From Ghiorsea sp. (lineage in GTDB: Bacteria > Pseudomonadota > Zetaproteobacteria > Mariprofundales > Mariprofundaceae): a stretch of 64,000 bases of DNA. Location of the stretch: positions 1 to 64,000 of the forward strand of contig JAUZSH010000031.1 in the NCBI GenBank assembly GCA_030949605.1. Reading direction: 5' to 3'. A program made the position numbers and the translations under genes. The notes under the pieces were generated by a model, which did not search any database, was not told the DNA's origin, and was given only the letters and a program-made list of their open reading frames with translations. Positions 1 to 8,701 of the stretch are shown in pieces (within the stretch, counting starts at the first letter, position 1; every line of letters begins with the position of its first letter).

Positions 1-1144
1 CACCCGCATCAGTAAATGCAGCCTCGCTCACATCGGCATCACCTGCCGCATTGGTAATCACTTGTTTGATATTTAAACTATATTTTTTTGCAAAATCATA
101 ATCGCGCTCATCATGCGCAGGCACACTCATGACTGCACCTGTGCCGTAGGACATGAGTACAAAGTTCGCCACCCACACGGGCACAAGTTCGCCTGTAACT
201 GGATGAATTGCATTCACCCCCAACGGCATACCTTTCTTTTCCATGGTTGCCACATCAGCTTCTTTGGTCGAAATCATACTGCACTCTTCCAAAAATGCAG
301 CCAATTCAGCATTGTTTTCAGCCGCTTTGATGGCTAAAGGATGGGCTGCGGCAACGGCCATATAAGTTACACCCATTAAAGTATCGGGGCGTGTTGTGAA
401 AATATCTAAAACCTCATCGCTATCTTCAATTTGAAAAGAAACTTCTGCACCCGAAGATTTACCAATCCAGTTGCGCTGCATACCCACCACTTTATCGGGC
501 CAGCCCTTCAATTGATCGAGGTCGTTTAACAATTCATCTGCATAATCGGTGATTTTGATAAACCATTGTGCCAAATTCTTTTTATGCACAGGGGTATCAC
601 AACGCCAGCACACACCATCTTCCACCTGCTCATTGGCAAGCACCGTATGACAAGGTTCACACCAATTCACTTCCGCTTCTTTGCGATAAGCCAAGCCTTT
701 TTCCATCAGTTTGGTAAACAACCATTGCTCCCAACGGTAGTATTCGGGTTTGCAGGTCGCAATTTCACGGCTCCAATCATAAGATAAGCCTAAGCGTTTG
801 AGTTGAACAGACATTTGTTCGATATTGGCATATGTCCATTCTGCTGGTGGTTTGCCATGTTTAATTGCTGCATTTTCCGCTGGTAACCCAAAAGCATCCC
901 AACCAATCGGGTGCAATACGTTAAAACCTTGCATACGTTTGTAACGGGCAACTGCATCACCAAGACAATAGTTACGCACATGCCCCATGTGCAAGTTTCC
1001 CGACGGATAAGGAAACATCTCTAAGCAGTAGTAGGTTTCACGCGTATCGGCTGCATCCCCATTGGCAATATCCATGCCTGATTCATGCCAAAGCTTTTGC
1101 CACTTGGCTTCAATGGTTTGGGGAGTGTATAACTTTTCTGGCAC
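1..1144 (-). CDS. leuS: Leucyl-tRNA synthetase, N-terminal part (3' end outside window)
   Basis: Class I aminoacyl-tRNA synthetase that charges tRNA-Leu. About 381 residues are visible. They read from a GTG start at 1144 (AAGAGG Shine-Dalgarno six bases upstream) through the N-terminal motif [18 protein letters not shown] to the ATP-binding HIGH signature in the form HMGHVRNYC near residue 50. After that come the zinc/insert region (WCEPC...CWRC) and the start of the CP1 editing domain (TTRPDTLMG). The reading frame has no stop up to base 1, so the rest of the roughly 820-860 residue protein lies outside. It is transcribed away from the envelope genes that follow. No defect is seen. Identification is secure. 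Confidence 0.96.
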   Translation of the reverse strand, partial: MPEKLYTPQTIEAKWQKLWHESGMDIANGDAADTRETYYCLEMFPYPSGNLHMGHVRNYCLGDAVARYKRMQGFNVLHPIGWDAFGLPAENAAIKHGKPPAEWTYANIEQMSVQLKRLGLSYDWSREIATCKPEYYRWEQWLFTKLMEKGLAYRKEAEVNWCEPCHTVLANEQVEDGVCWRCDTPVHKKNLAQWFIKITDYADELLNDLDQLKGWPDKVVGMQRNWIGKSSGAEVSFQIEDSDEVLDIFTTRPDTLMGVTYMAVAAAHPLAIKAAENNAELAAFLEECSMISTKEADVATMEKKGMPLGVNAIHPVTGELVPVWVANFVLMSYGTGAVMSVPAHDERDYDFAKKYSLNIKQVITNAAGDADVSEAAFTDAG

Positions 1145-1288
1145 GTTGAACCTCTTGTATTGCTTTAATAAATATGGGCATATCATAGGCGGGGTGTGCG
1201 TGAATAAAAGCATGGAGTTTTTTCTTCATCAAAACTTGCCATCATTTTATACTTCAACTACGATTTAACCTATTGAGGGACAGACTCC

Positions 1289-2832
1289 ATGAAAGAAGTT
1301 CTTTTTTGTATATGTACAGCTTATTGTTTACTTACCATAAATCTTGCTCAGGCTTCGGTGTTGGACAATATTGACCAGAGCAACTTAATCTCTGCCATCG
1401 ATGACTACCGTTTTAGTGATTATGATATTGCCATTGAAAAGCTAGAAACCCTCTATCAAAAAACACCCGAACACCCTGATATTTTGCAATATTTAGCACT
1501 GTCTTACGATGAAAGTTCAAAGCCAAAAAAAGCAATACCTTTCTTTGAAAAATGGTTAAAAGCAAAGCAATACAGCACCTCAGAAAACACGAGGTTCGCA
1601 TGGTTAAGCCTCACCCAAGCCTACATGAAAACCAAACAAGCTCACCGTGCGATAACAACATTAAAACGCTGGTTAACGGCAAACCCCAACGATATACAAA
1701 GTCAAATCACCCTTGGTAATATACTCATACGCCAAAAAGAATATGCTGAAGCCAACACACTTTGGGACAATATTCTTAAAAGTAGTGCATCACATGGTGA
1801 AGATAAAGCTGCAGCTTGGTATTATAAAGCATGGATAGCCTACCTTCATCATGATGCGCCCAATACTGAGAAGTTTGCCCAACAATCATTGGATGCTAAT
1901 CATGACGGTGCTTATGCAAGTGGTGCAAAGCATTTAAAAACACATCCATCACAACACCGCTTAGGCTTTAAGGGCTTCGCATCTGTCGAAGTGTTTTACA
2001 ATGCCAATGTTAAGCTGGCTCCTGAACAACTCTACGTTGCTGATACTGATGGCGACACAGGGCTTCAAAGTACATTGGTATTGGGCTGGGCATTTTCAAA
2101 TCTAAACTTGGACTATGTGCTTAGCAACACAACCTACCAAACTTTAAACACCTATGACTTATTGGCGCATATTCTCTCTGCCTCTTGGCAAAAGGGAAAC
2201 ACATGGCGCTTCAAATCCAGCTATGAATACATCACCTTAGACAGCGATAATCTCTACCAAGGTCTTGGGCTTGGCGTATACTACACGCCACAGGCTTGGA
2301 CTTACCATTACACCGTAAAATTCAAACAATTCAACAATGCCTATGGCGCAAACAATGTAAATTTAGAGCGCTTGGGTGGTAGCAGCCACCAAATGGGTGC
2401 AACAACAGTTTCCTCCCTTTGGGGCTATGACCTTTCATTGTCACCTTATATTATGGCTGAATTAACGAAAGGTGATGCTACCCATGATAATTCCGATAGC
2501 TATTACCAACTTGGCACGGCTTCTTCCATGTTGATTCCTATCACCAAAAGTTGGCAAACCCAATTCAAACTCGATATTTATTCACGCTTGTATGCAGCAG
2601 CAGATTATAACATCCTATTAAACTCAATGGACAATACCAAACGTCAAGACACATACCTGAAAAGTACGCTATCAACATCATGGAAACCTTTGAATACGGA
2701 TAATATTTCTTTGACTGCCCGCGTATCCTATGCAAAAATGCTTCCAATTATGATGCTAGCCTTATTTCTGCAGCGGCAAGTAAAGCATATTCTTCTTGGC
2801 GTGTTGGCGGCATAGTATCGGGGCAATGGTAA
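1289..2832 (+). CDS. TPR-domain outer-membrane beta-barrel protein, frameshifted near the 3' end
   Basis: Signal peptide (residues 1-22, ending AQA), then about 200 residues of TPR-like helices (IEKLETLYQKTPEHPDILQYLALSYDES and later repeats), then about 280 residues of alternating aromatic/polar strands typical of a beta-barrel. The natural frame stops at 2815 with an unlikely tail (LALFLQRQVKHILLGVLAA). One base missing in the A5 run at 2734-2738 explains this: in the other frame the end becomes a clean final strand, ASKAYSSWRVGGIVSGQW, stopping at 2832 on the terminal aromatic residue expected of outer-membrane barrels. The start ATG follows a GAGGGA site. The FecR-domain gene is 52 bases downstream, so the two are probably one unit. 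Function unknown; a surface or secretion-related role is a guess. Confidence 0.75.
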
Positions 2833-2884
2833 GCCATGCCGTCATATTTACCCAGTTCATGATACCTTATTGCAGGAGACAACC

Positions 2885-3832
2885 ATGCTAAAAATACTTA
2901 CCCTTACCATAGCGGTCATGGTTAGCATCATCCTTACCCCCACAACACAAGCATACGCGGCTGCCAGCATTGGTCGCATTGTACACACCTATGGACCCGC
3001 TTGGGTTCTGCGCGGAGCAATACGTGAACGAGCCACAAAAGGGCAAGTTGTGTTGCGTAATGATTCTATTGTTACAGGTTCGCGCGGTCGCGTTAAAATT
3101 ATGATGGGTGATGGTAGCAAAGTTTACATTGGTGCCAAAAGTCGTATTTCATTGCGAAAATACAGCATGCGTGGTGGAAAGCTTTTCAGTGCACGCATCA
3201 ATATGCTTTGGGGTAAAGCTCGTTTTTTCGTGAACAAACTGACAATACGTGATTCTTCTTTCCGTGTACGCACCCCCACAGCGGTATTGGGTGTTCGTGG
3301 CACTTGGTTTGTGACCATCGTTCCACCAACGCCCGAAGTCTTAGACCGTGCTTTTGATAACCTTACCCTTAATGATATTCCTCCTCTACCCACAAGAACG
3401 GTATTAATCGAAGGTGTGGTCGATGTCAGCGCAGGGGATTCGACAAACATTGAAGTTTTACGCCCTGGATATACTGCTCACGTTGACAAAAATGGGAAAG
3501 TAAACATCAAAGAAACCAAAAGGGACGATGCAGACATCAAAAGTGTCAACCCCAATAAAGAAAACCTTGATACAATGCGCCAAGATTCAACGCATAACGA
3601 GCCAATACAAAAAGAAGATTTGGATATCCAAACAAAGCCTCATCTCTTAGCTAAAGAGAATGAGTTACCAAAATCTCTTATGCAACAGGGTATTAGCGAT
3701 AGTATCCAAGGCAGCATGGATAGTCTTCCGACTGAAGTTGTCAACGCTATTCAGAATCTTGATAACATGACCGAAATTATCATCCAACCCAGCTTTGTGA
3801 CACCCAAGTCCACCATCCCTTTGCGCCAATAA
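2885..3832 (+). CDS. FecR-domain periplasmic/secreted protein
   Basis: The chosen ATG at 2885 has an AGGAG site seven bases upstream; an in-frame TTG at 2870 is less likely. The protein (about 315 residues) has a signal peptide ending AYAAA, then a FecR domain at about 25-150 with the usual pattern: modification of background (GRIVHTYGPAWVLRG), RNDSIVTGSRGRVKIMMGDGS, then the strong motif FRVRTPTAVLGVRGTWF. The C-terminal half is hydrophilic and low in complexity. FecR domains of this kind occur in envelope proteins as well as in anti-sigma factors; no sigma factor or TonB receptor is next to it, so iron signalling is not supported. The stop at 3832 may be a frameshift: the +1 frame stays open to 3995 with a plausible tail. 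Confidence 0.82.
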   Translation: MLKILTLTIAVMVSIILTPTTQAYAAASIGRIVHTYGPAWVLRGAIRERATKGQVVLRNDSIVTGSRGRVKIMMGDGSKVYIGAKSRISLRKYSMRGGKLFSARINMLWGKARFFVNKLTIRDSSFRVRTPTAVLGVRGTWFVTIVPPTPEVLDRAFDNLTLNDIPPLPTRTVLIEGVVDVSAGDSTNIEVLRPGYTAHVDKNGKVNIKETKRDDADIKSVNPNKENLDTMRQDSTHNEPIQKEDLDIQTKPHLLAKENELPKSLMQQGISDSIQGSMDSLPTEVVNAIQNLDNMTEIIIQPSFVTPKSTIPLRQ

Positions 3833-3998
3833 CGAGGAAAACGCTGAAACATCCTCCACAACGTCAGTCTCAACAGGTCGCAGTGGCATCATCCCAATAG
3901 GTGCTGGCACTGTGATGTCAATTGTTTTAACATTGCATACTATGCTGACCTATCCGAACCTTTCCAATTCTATCAACGCTTCATTCCTCGTATAACCC

Positions 3999-4769
3999 GT
4001 GCTTTTACTCACAAAAAGTATATCACAAATGATGTTGCCGCCTGGTATCTTCATTCTTTTGGGCTTGGTTTCCCTCATTTTTGGAAAAAATTGGGCGCGT
4101 ATGCTATTCGCCTTCTCTTTGTTATGCTTATGGCTACTTTCAACAGAACCTATACGTGATGCTTTAACCAGCCCTTTGGAATTTCAATATGCACCATTCA
4201 ACATTGAACAAACCTCAGGAAAAAAAGCTGTTATTGTATTGCTTGGTGGTGGCGTTCAGGAAAATGCACCTGACTACCAAGGTTCTGATGAGTTGAGTCA
4301 CTTTGCCATGATGCGAACGATTTATGCTGCAAAAATATCACAGCAAACTCAGCTTCCCATTTACACAACAGGCGGCACACCTTTAGCTCAAAGCATAGAT
4401 ACCGAGGCTGAAGCTGATGTGATGAAACGCTGGTTAATTTGGTTTGGTATTGATGCAGCAAACATACACAGTGAAAATCAAGCTAACACCACATGGGAAA
4501 ATGCACGGCTCATTCAAAAAATGCTTCAGAATAAGCATATCAACACCATCATTTTGGTAACATCTGCTTGGCATATGCCAAGGTCTGTTTGGTGTTTTGA
4601 GGCGCAAGGTTTAACCGTTATCTCTGCTTCAACTGATTACCTCACCAAACAAACCGCTTACGATATCAGAAGCTTTTTGCCGCGTTGGAATGTGCTGAAT
4701 GAGAGTAGCCAAGCTTTGCATGAGTACCTAGGGTTTTTATGGTATAGGATAAGGCATGCATCGTCTTAA
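3999..4769 (+). CDS. ElyC/SanA/YdcF-family (DUF218) inner-membrane protein
   Basis: Two N-terminal membrane helices (about 12-30 and 35-52) are followed by a DUF218 domain of about 190 residues. Typical segments are visible: AVIVLLGGGVQ at its start, the IYTTGG strand, the AEADVMKRWLIWFGI helix, NTTWENA and LVTSAWHMPRSVWCF. E. coli ElyC, which acts in envelope biogenesis and peptidoglycan precursor metabolism, has the same two-helix plus DUF218 layout and a very similar N-terminus (LxKxIxxMLLP), so an ElyC-type role is likely. The start is GTG at 3999 without a clear Shine-Dalgarno site. The stop TAA at 4767 is the first three bases of a dispersed repeat end (family C), so the last residues could be altered by that insertion. 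Confidence 0.82.
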   Translation: MLLLTKSISQMMLPPGIFILLGLVSLIFGKNWARMLFAFSLLCLWLLSTEPIRDALTSPLEFQYAPFNIEQTSGKKAVIVLLGGGVQENAPDYQGSDELSHFAMMRTIYAAKISQQTQLPIYTTGGTPLAQSIDTEAEADVMKRWLIWFGIDAANIHSENQANTTWENARLIQKMLQNKHINTIILVTSAWHMPRSVWCFEAQGLTVISASTDYLTKQTAYDIRSFLPRWNVLNESSQALHEYLGFLWYRIRHASS

Positions 4770-4784
4770 CTGATGTTACGCAGT
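4767..4784 (+). repeat. Solo end of mini-element family C
   Basis: The sequence TAACTGATGTTACGCA begins at the stop codon of the ElyC-like gene. The same sixteen bases form the inverted ends of two complete elements at 36198-36468 and 57961-58243. No matching inverted end is seen before the next gene, so this is a solitary or degraded end. Confidence 0.6.
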
Positions 4785-4874
4785 TGGGCAAAAACAATAA
4801 ACCTACGAAGTATGTGTTTATTGTTTCTTCATTTACGCCTACTTTACGAACAGTTATCAAACAGGAGCGTTATT

Positions 4875-5309
4875 ATGAAGCAATGGTTCAGACTTATCAC
4901 ATTGATGAGCACACTTTTTATCAGCAGTGTGGCTCAAGCCGCTTGTAAACATGAAGGTGCGTGTAGCCAGTCATGTACATTAGGTCCTCATTTTATTAGC
5001 CCTCAAGATGGTGACACAGTTTCCAGCGAAATTCTTGTTAAGATGGGCATCAAAGGTTTAAAAGTGCATAAAGCTGGTGATTTGATTGAAGGCACAGGAC
5101 ATCATCACTTGATTATTGATGGCACTTATATTGCCGAAAATGAAACAGTGCCTGCAGATGATCGTCATATTCACTTTGGTAAAGGTCAAACAGAAACAAT
5201 CATTAACCTTAAGCCTGGAAAACATACATTAACGCTACAATTTGCAGATGGACACCATCAGTCTTACGGTGAAATCATGAGCCGTACGATTAATATTACT
5301 GTAAAGTGA
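4875..5309 (+). CDS. DUF4399-domain periplasmic protein
   Basis: The real start is the ATG at 4875: AGGAG lies eight bases upstream and a clear signal peptide follows (MKQWFRLITLMSTLFISSVAQA). Mature protein about 123 residues with a Cys pair near its N-terminus (ACKHEGACSQSC), then the DUF4399 core: FISPQDGDTVSSEILVKMGIKGL, the characteristic GTGHHHLIIDG histidine motif, HIHFGKGQTE and GKHTLTLQFADGHHQSYG. The family is a small all-beta periplasmic domain of unknown function; the histidine clusters suggest metal binding, which is inference. It stands alone between repeats. Confidence 0.88.
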   Translation: MKQWFRLITLMSTLFISSVAQAACKHEGACSQSCTLGPHFISPQDGDTVSSEILVKMGIKGLKVHKAGDLIEGTGHHHLIIDGTYIAENETVPADDRHIHFGKGQTETIINLKPGKHTLTLQFADGHHQSYGEIMSRTINITVK

Positions 5310-5396
5310 GCCACTTGCAAAACTCTGGGTGGGTGGGTGGCTCAAGTAACTGAGGTTACACTGTTGGACTAAAACTTGTCATTTCCGCGTCACCCC

Positions 5397-5546
5397 AACA
5401 GTCCATTATACTTGGCAGGTTTCTCATTCGGCACATACGCAGGGCTACAAGCTGCAAGGCATGATACCGTATTCAAGCTCGCCGTTGCCTCTGCGGTCAA
5501 CCTATGGCCATTTGATTTTATGCTGGGTGATATACCCACCCGCTAA
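5397..5546 (+). pseudogene. Remnant of an alpha/beta hydrolase gene
   Basis: A short open stretch reads PLYLAGFSFGTYAGLQAARHD and continues LAVASAVNLWPFDFMLGDIPTR before TAA at 5544. GFSFG is the nucleophile elbow (GxSxG) of an alpha/beta hydrolase, of the type seen in COG2945-like small hydrolases. No start, no preceding core strands and no His/Asp of the triad are present, so only about 49 codons survive. Confidence 0.6.
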
Positions 5547-5549
5547 CTA

Positions 5550-5783
5550 TTATCCAAGGCACTGCCGAGTCATAAAGCGTTGTTTTTCAACAAGCCTTGA
5601 GGTTTTTCGTTCCGTACGGTGAGGTGGACAAAGTGTATTTGCTACATCTTGGTCTTGTGTTTCTATCAGGTTCTGTTCGATAGCGCCTGATATAAGGAGA
5701 ATCGTTCCTAATTCAGTTTCAAGAAGCTGGGCAGCTTCTGAAGCGAAACCGAATTTTTTATACACGTCCTCTAAACTTGGCAT
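5550..5783 (-). CDS. Small hypothetical protein, probably truncated
   Basis: 77 residues from ATG at 5783. The first 50 residues look like a real folded N-terminus (MPSLEDVYKKFGFASEAAQL, then LETELGTILLISGAIEQNLI) and are of a kind I associate with small accessory or cassette genes, without a known function. The last 25 residues (CPPHRTERKTSRLVEKQRF) are of a different, basic composition and may be out of frame, so the 3' end has probably been lost or shifted. The start lies about 25 bases after the attC-like hairpin at 5809-5870 when read on the minus strand, as expected for a gene cassette. Confidence 0.45.
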   Translation of the reverse strand: MPSLEDVYKKFGFASEAAQLLETELGTILLISGAIEQNLIETQDQDVANTLCPPHRTERKTSRLVEKQRFMTRQCLG

Positions 5784-5808
5784 AACTGATTCACTTTCAT
5801 TTTTCGCC

Positions 5809-5870
5809 TAACGACCCAAATGAGGGGCGCGAGCGAAGCGAGCGTCCCTCTCGATTTGAATGCTTAGCAT
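5809..5870 (-). other. attC-like imperfect palindrome (possible integron cassette site)
   Basis: Read on the minus strand, the segment ends with CGTTAGGCG, matching the core consensus GTTRRRY used at attC crossover points. It contains an imperfect hairpin: CAAATGAGGG pairs with CCCTCTCGATTTG around GCGC...GCG and a loop rich in GAGCG repeats. The opposite R box (RYYYAAC-like) is not clear; GCTAAGC near 5861 would be a poor match. A toxin-antitoxin pair on one side and a small unknown gene on the other are typical cassette contents. No integrase is in the window. Suggestive only. Confidence 0.4.
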
Positions 5871-6155
5871 TTAGCCTAATGCTTTCAAAACGGCATTAGG
5901 CTCTTTTGCAACCACATTAAGCAAAACGCGAGCAGGGCCATGAGGTGTTCTATCGCCACGTTCCCAGTGTCGGAGTGTACTAACACTGATTCCAAATGCA
6001 GATGCAAACTCACTTTGTGACATGCCAACATTAGCCCTAATATTTTTCACATCAATGGGAGAAAATTCATGTATTACTGCTTTTTTATGTTTGCCTTTTG
6101 AAAATTCCAAAGCTTCATCAAGCCCTTGTTTGATACTATCAAATGCATGACTCAT
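5871..6155 (-). CDS. XRE-family antitoxin (HigA/NadS-like)
   Basis: 94 residues. A helix-turn-helix XRE domain occupies about 35-90 ([20 protein letters not shown], then [20 protein letters not shown]). This is the antitoxin type paired with HigB/RelE-like toxins of COG4737. It overlaps the toxin reading frame by four bases (ATGA), the usual toxin-first or toxin-upstream order of this subclass, and probably represses its own operon through the HTH domain. The frame is intact even though the toxin gene is broken. Confidence 0.85.
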   Translation of the reverse strand: MSHAFDSIKQGLDEALEFSKGKHKKAVIHEFSPIDVKNIRANVGMSQSEFASAFGISVSTLRHWERGDRTPHGPARVLLNVVAKEPNAVLKALG

Positions 6156-6491
6156 TTTTGACCTCCATAGCGTTGAATAAGTAGTGAAGTAAACTTAGCA
6201 AGATCATTACGTTCAGATTTGGATAGATTGGCTCTTTCACCTTTTCCAAATAGCGTCAGTAAAAATATAGGCATCAATTCATTATGAAAATAGTAGATAA
6301 TACGAACACCTCCACTTTTTCCTTTACCTTGTCCAGACCACCTTAACTTACGTATGCCTCCCGTGCCTTGCATAATTCTCCAGAAGCAGGATGAGCAGCT
6401 AAATAGTTTACTATACTGATTCTTTCAAACGAACTGAGTAATTTATCTGACTTTTTTTAAGAATTCAGGGAGTTCTACAATCGTTCGCATA
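6152..6491 (-). pseudogene. RelE/HigB-like toxin, disrupted by two 1-base frameshifts
   Basis: The full toxin would run from ATG at about 6491: MRTIVELPEFLKK, then [23 protein letters not shown], then [22 protein letters not shown] through [22 protein letters not shown] to the stop at 6152. These three parts lie in different frames. The first break fits one extra A in the A7 run (LKK...DKLL), the second one missing base at GAATTATGC between the HPASGE and MQGTGG parts. The two shifts compensate, so the last 73 residues are in the original frame and could still be translated from an internal ATG, but would lack the N-terminal helices. Either decay that freed the cell from the toxin, or sequence error. 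Confidence 0.75.
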
Positions 6492-6575
6492 GATTAAAGG
6501 TAATCCATTGGATTATAGGTGTCAATAATTGTGATGTTAATGCCGAGTTAAACTGCGCGCTGGATTTTATTATTA

Positions 6576-6850
6576 CTTACATTGAGCGGGTATGTTTTAT
6601 CGTTTTCTTGGTTATTTTATCCTTATAAATCAATGAGATAAGGGTATACAGCACGATTCTGATTATCCTACGATTTTCAATCTACAACCAACTTAAGCAA
6701 AAAGTTGAAAATCGATACCGTAATTTTCATTAAATGGCTAAATGATTCGGTCATAAAAGGCTGTTTTTATTCAATATGATGAGAACAAACATCATCCGAC
6801 ATCAATTTTAAATCATTTTTTTTTAAAAAAAGATACCCGCTCAATGTAAG
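6576..6850 (+). repeat. Mini-element family A, copy 1 (MITE-like, 275 bp)
   Basis: Bounded by perfect inverted ends CTTACATTGAGCGGGTAT. There is no gene inside. Copies 2 (9961-10233) and 3 (40282-40554) are nearly identical in length and sequence. This copy abuts the truncated IS5-type element on its right, where the transposase sequence breaks off after KHDFSVF. Its left flank is not IS sequence, so no target duplication is visible: the other half of the IS5-type element was deleted up to this copy. Confidence 0.85.
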
Positions 6851-7468
6851 TAAATACGCTGAAGTCATGCTTTTTCCCTTTTGCACAAACAACCGATAAA
6901 ACCTTTCCTGTTGTAGCGCAAGCTATGATTTGAGCTTTAATCGTATGGCGTTTTTTCTTGCCTGAGTAATATTGTTTTTGATGTTTTACAGGACGCTCTA
7001 TGGGTTGTTCTGATACATCTACAATCAATGTTTCCCTTTTATTATCAATAAGGTCTAGTCGACTAGGAAGTTTTTCAACGTTAGCTATGATCCTCACATA
7101 ACGGCTATATACCTTGTGACAGTAGGACTCTTGTATTCCAAAAACATTGCCAAGAACTTGAAAGGTTGGATAGTGGCGAATATAGTAAAGTGCTAACAAG
7201 ATACAATCTTGCAATGATACTCTAGAACTTTTCAGACCGCGCCTTTTCAGAGGGTTAAGCTTCTTTTCATTTTCAATATGTTGCTCTATTTTATCATATA
7301 AATCTGAAAAGTTTTTTTGCGTTATTCCTGTCATACGCAAAAATTTTTGAGGCTTACAGTGGATGATTTCTTTGTAGGGTTCCATGATGCATACATCATA
7401 CACAAACCGTGTATCTTAGGTAGGGTTAATAACCAATAAGAGAATCACGTTATTTAGGAAAGATGTCT
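6851..7468 (-). mobile_element. IS5-type element ISa, copy 1, 3'-truncated
   Basis: Carries the first two thirds of the transposase described at 8942-9781, starting at ATG 7385 and reading MEPYKEIIHCKPQKFLRMTG up to KGKKHDFSVF, where mini-element A1 replaces the rest. The left end of the IS (AGACATCTTTCCTAAATAA, here reversed, ending at 7468) is intact. It sits inside a left-end fragment of ISb (7469-7512). Inactive, since the last DDE-domain residues are missing. Confidence 0.85.
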
Positions 7469-7512
7469 ACTATGACAAAGTGGCTACCCTATCAATTTTG
7501 GCGAAGGTATTG
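7469..7512 (-). mobile_element. ISb left-end fragment (copy 3)
   Basis: Matches the outer 44 bases of ISb copy 1 (14137-14180) including the terminal inverted repeat ATTTTGGCGAAGGTATTG. The rest of this copy is gone; the IS5-type element inserted next to it. Confidence 0.7.
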
Positions 7513-7536
7513 TTGTAACACATTGATTTAGAAAGC

Positions 7537-7585
7537 GTATATTAAAAATAACATCGGGGTTTGGGGGATGTTATTTTTAATATAC
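7537..7585. other. Perfect 19-bp inverted repeat with G-rich loop
   Basis: Arms GTATATTAAAAATAACATC (7537-7555) and its exact complement (7567-7585) enclose an 11-base loop of GGGGTTTGGGG. AT-rich stem and G-run loop. It could be a structured DNA or RNA signal or the core of a mini-element; no poly-T tail follows, so a normal terminator is less likely. Confidence 0.6.
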
Positions 7586-7597
7586 CACAATATTATA

Positions 7598-8701
7598 CCT
7601 GAATTCAAGTGATAAGTGCAATTTCCACTATCGATTTTATGTGAACTCCTGTATTTTCCTCAAATACTTCGTATGGAGTTTTGAACCCCAAACACTTTTT
7701 GGGTCGGTTATTAAGCCTATGAACGGCTTTTAGAACTTCTTTTGTAGTCACTTCAAGCAAGCTCATTGCTTTGGGGAAGTACTGCCGTAGAAGACCGTTT
7801 GCATTCTCATTTTGACCACGTTCCCAAGAGTGATAGGGCTTTGCAAAATAGGCATTACAGTCGAGTGTTTTGGCGATGGTCTTATGGAATGCGAATTCTT
7901 TGCCGTTGTCGAAAGTGATCGTGTGTACCCAGTCTTTTATTGGCTCCAAAAGCTTGATAATGGTTGCTGTCACGTCCTTGGCATGCTTGCTCTTAAGCGG
8001 TGCTGCAAGGCGAAGTTTTGAGCGACGATCATCGAGTGTTACAAGCACGCCTTTGTGCTCTTTTCCTATCATTGTATCACCTTCCCAATCACCTATTCGC
8101 TCTCGTTTGTTAGCCGCTTCAGGGCGTTCATCAATATCCACCCGATTGGTGATACCATGACGAGTATGCGCTGATCCATAACGTTTCCTGTAGGTCTTAT
8201 TTTGGTGCCTAAGGTGAGTATACAAAACACCGCCAGCCTTTTTGTCCGCTAAAACATATTGATAAATCGTCTCATGATGAATGCTAATGACATCATCCTT
8301 TTTCAATCGACCAGCAACTTGTTCAGGACTCCAGTCTTGTTCGATATATTCGGATATTACCGTCTTGATATCATTGGTAAGTTTGATTGCTTTCGGCTTA
8401 TCTTTGTGACGCGTGAAAGCCTTATTATTGGCTTGAATATGACGGTAGCCCCGTTGCCCTGTGTTGCGTGAAAGCTCCCTGCACAACGTGCTACATGAAC
8501 GCCCTAATGCCGAAGCAATATCCTTCTGAAAAGTACCCTTCTTACGCTCTAGTTCAATGTAGTGACGCTCTTGTAAGTTTAATTGTTTGTATCTCATATC
8601 ACGCACCTTAAAATCGCCTTATCTTGTAGCCAACACCCTCACCAGAATGAACTGATAAGAATAGCGATTACATACGATTGCACTTATGATACGAATTCAG
8701 G
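7598..8701 (-). mobile_element. IS30-family element, copy 1 (1104 bp)
   Basis: Ends CCTGAATTC...GAATTCAGG with inner inverted similarity (AAGTGATAAGTGCAAT against ATTGCACTTATGATACG). Same length and ends as copy 2 at 12335-13438. Flanks are ATA on the left and CTA on the right, so no clean target duplication remains. Confidence 0.88.
7605..8597 (-). CDS. IS30-family transposase
   Basis: DDE transposase of about 330 residues. The N-terminal helix-turn-helix region (LNLQERHYIELERKKGTFQ, then IASALGRSCSTLCREL) is typical of IS30. The catalytic residues are visible as the D in IGDWEGDTMIG, the D in TITFDNGKEF and the E in GQNENANGLLRQYFPK. ATG at 8597 is preferred because AAGGTG lies just upstream; a GTG three codons earlier is possible. 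Full length and uninterrupted, so probably active. It differs from copy 2 at only a few residues (for example SI/SV, EA/EV, KE/KD, KD/KN). Confidence 0.93.
   Translation of the reverse strand: MRYKQLNLQERHYIELERKKGTFQKDIASALGRSCSTLCRELSRNTGQRGYRHIQANNKAFTRHKDKPKAIKLTNDIKTVISEYIEQDWSPEQVAGRLKKDDVISIHHETIYQYVLADKKAGGVLYTHLRHQNKTYRKRYGSAHTRHGITNRVDIDERPEAANKRERIGDWEGDTMIGKEHKGVLVTLDDRRSKLRLAAPLKSKHAKDVTATIIKLLEPIKDWVHTITFDNGKEFAFHKTIAKTLDCNAYFAKPYHSWERGQNENANGLLRQYFPKAMSLLEVTTKEVLKAVHRLNNRPKKCLGFKTPYEVFEENTGVHIKSIVEIALIT

Noticed and set aside
2885-3832. FecR protein as an anti-sigma factor for iron uptake
   Set aside because: No ECF sigma gene or TonB-dependent receptor is adjacent, and the long hydrophilic C-terminus does not fit; a structural envelope protein is more likely.
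5310-5360. GGGTGGGTGGGTGG run as a possible G-quadruplex
   Set aside because: A short run in a degenerate region between a stop codon and a pseudogene; no gene or signal depends on it.
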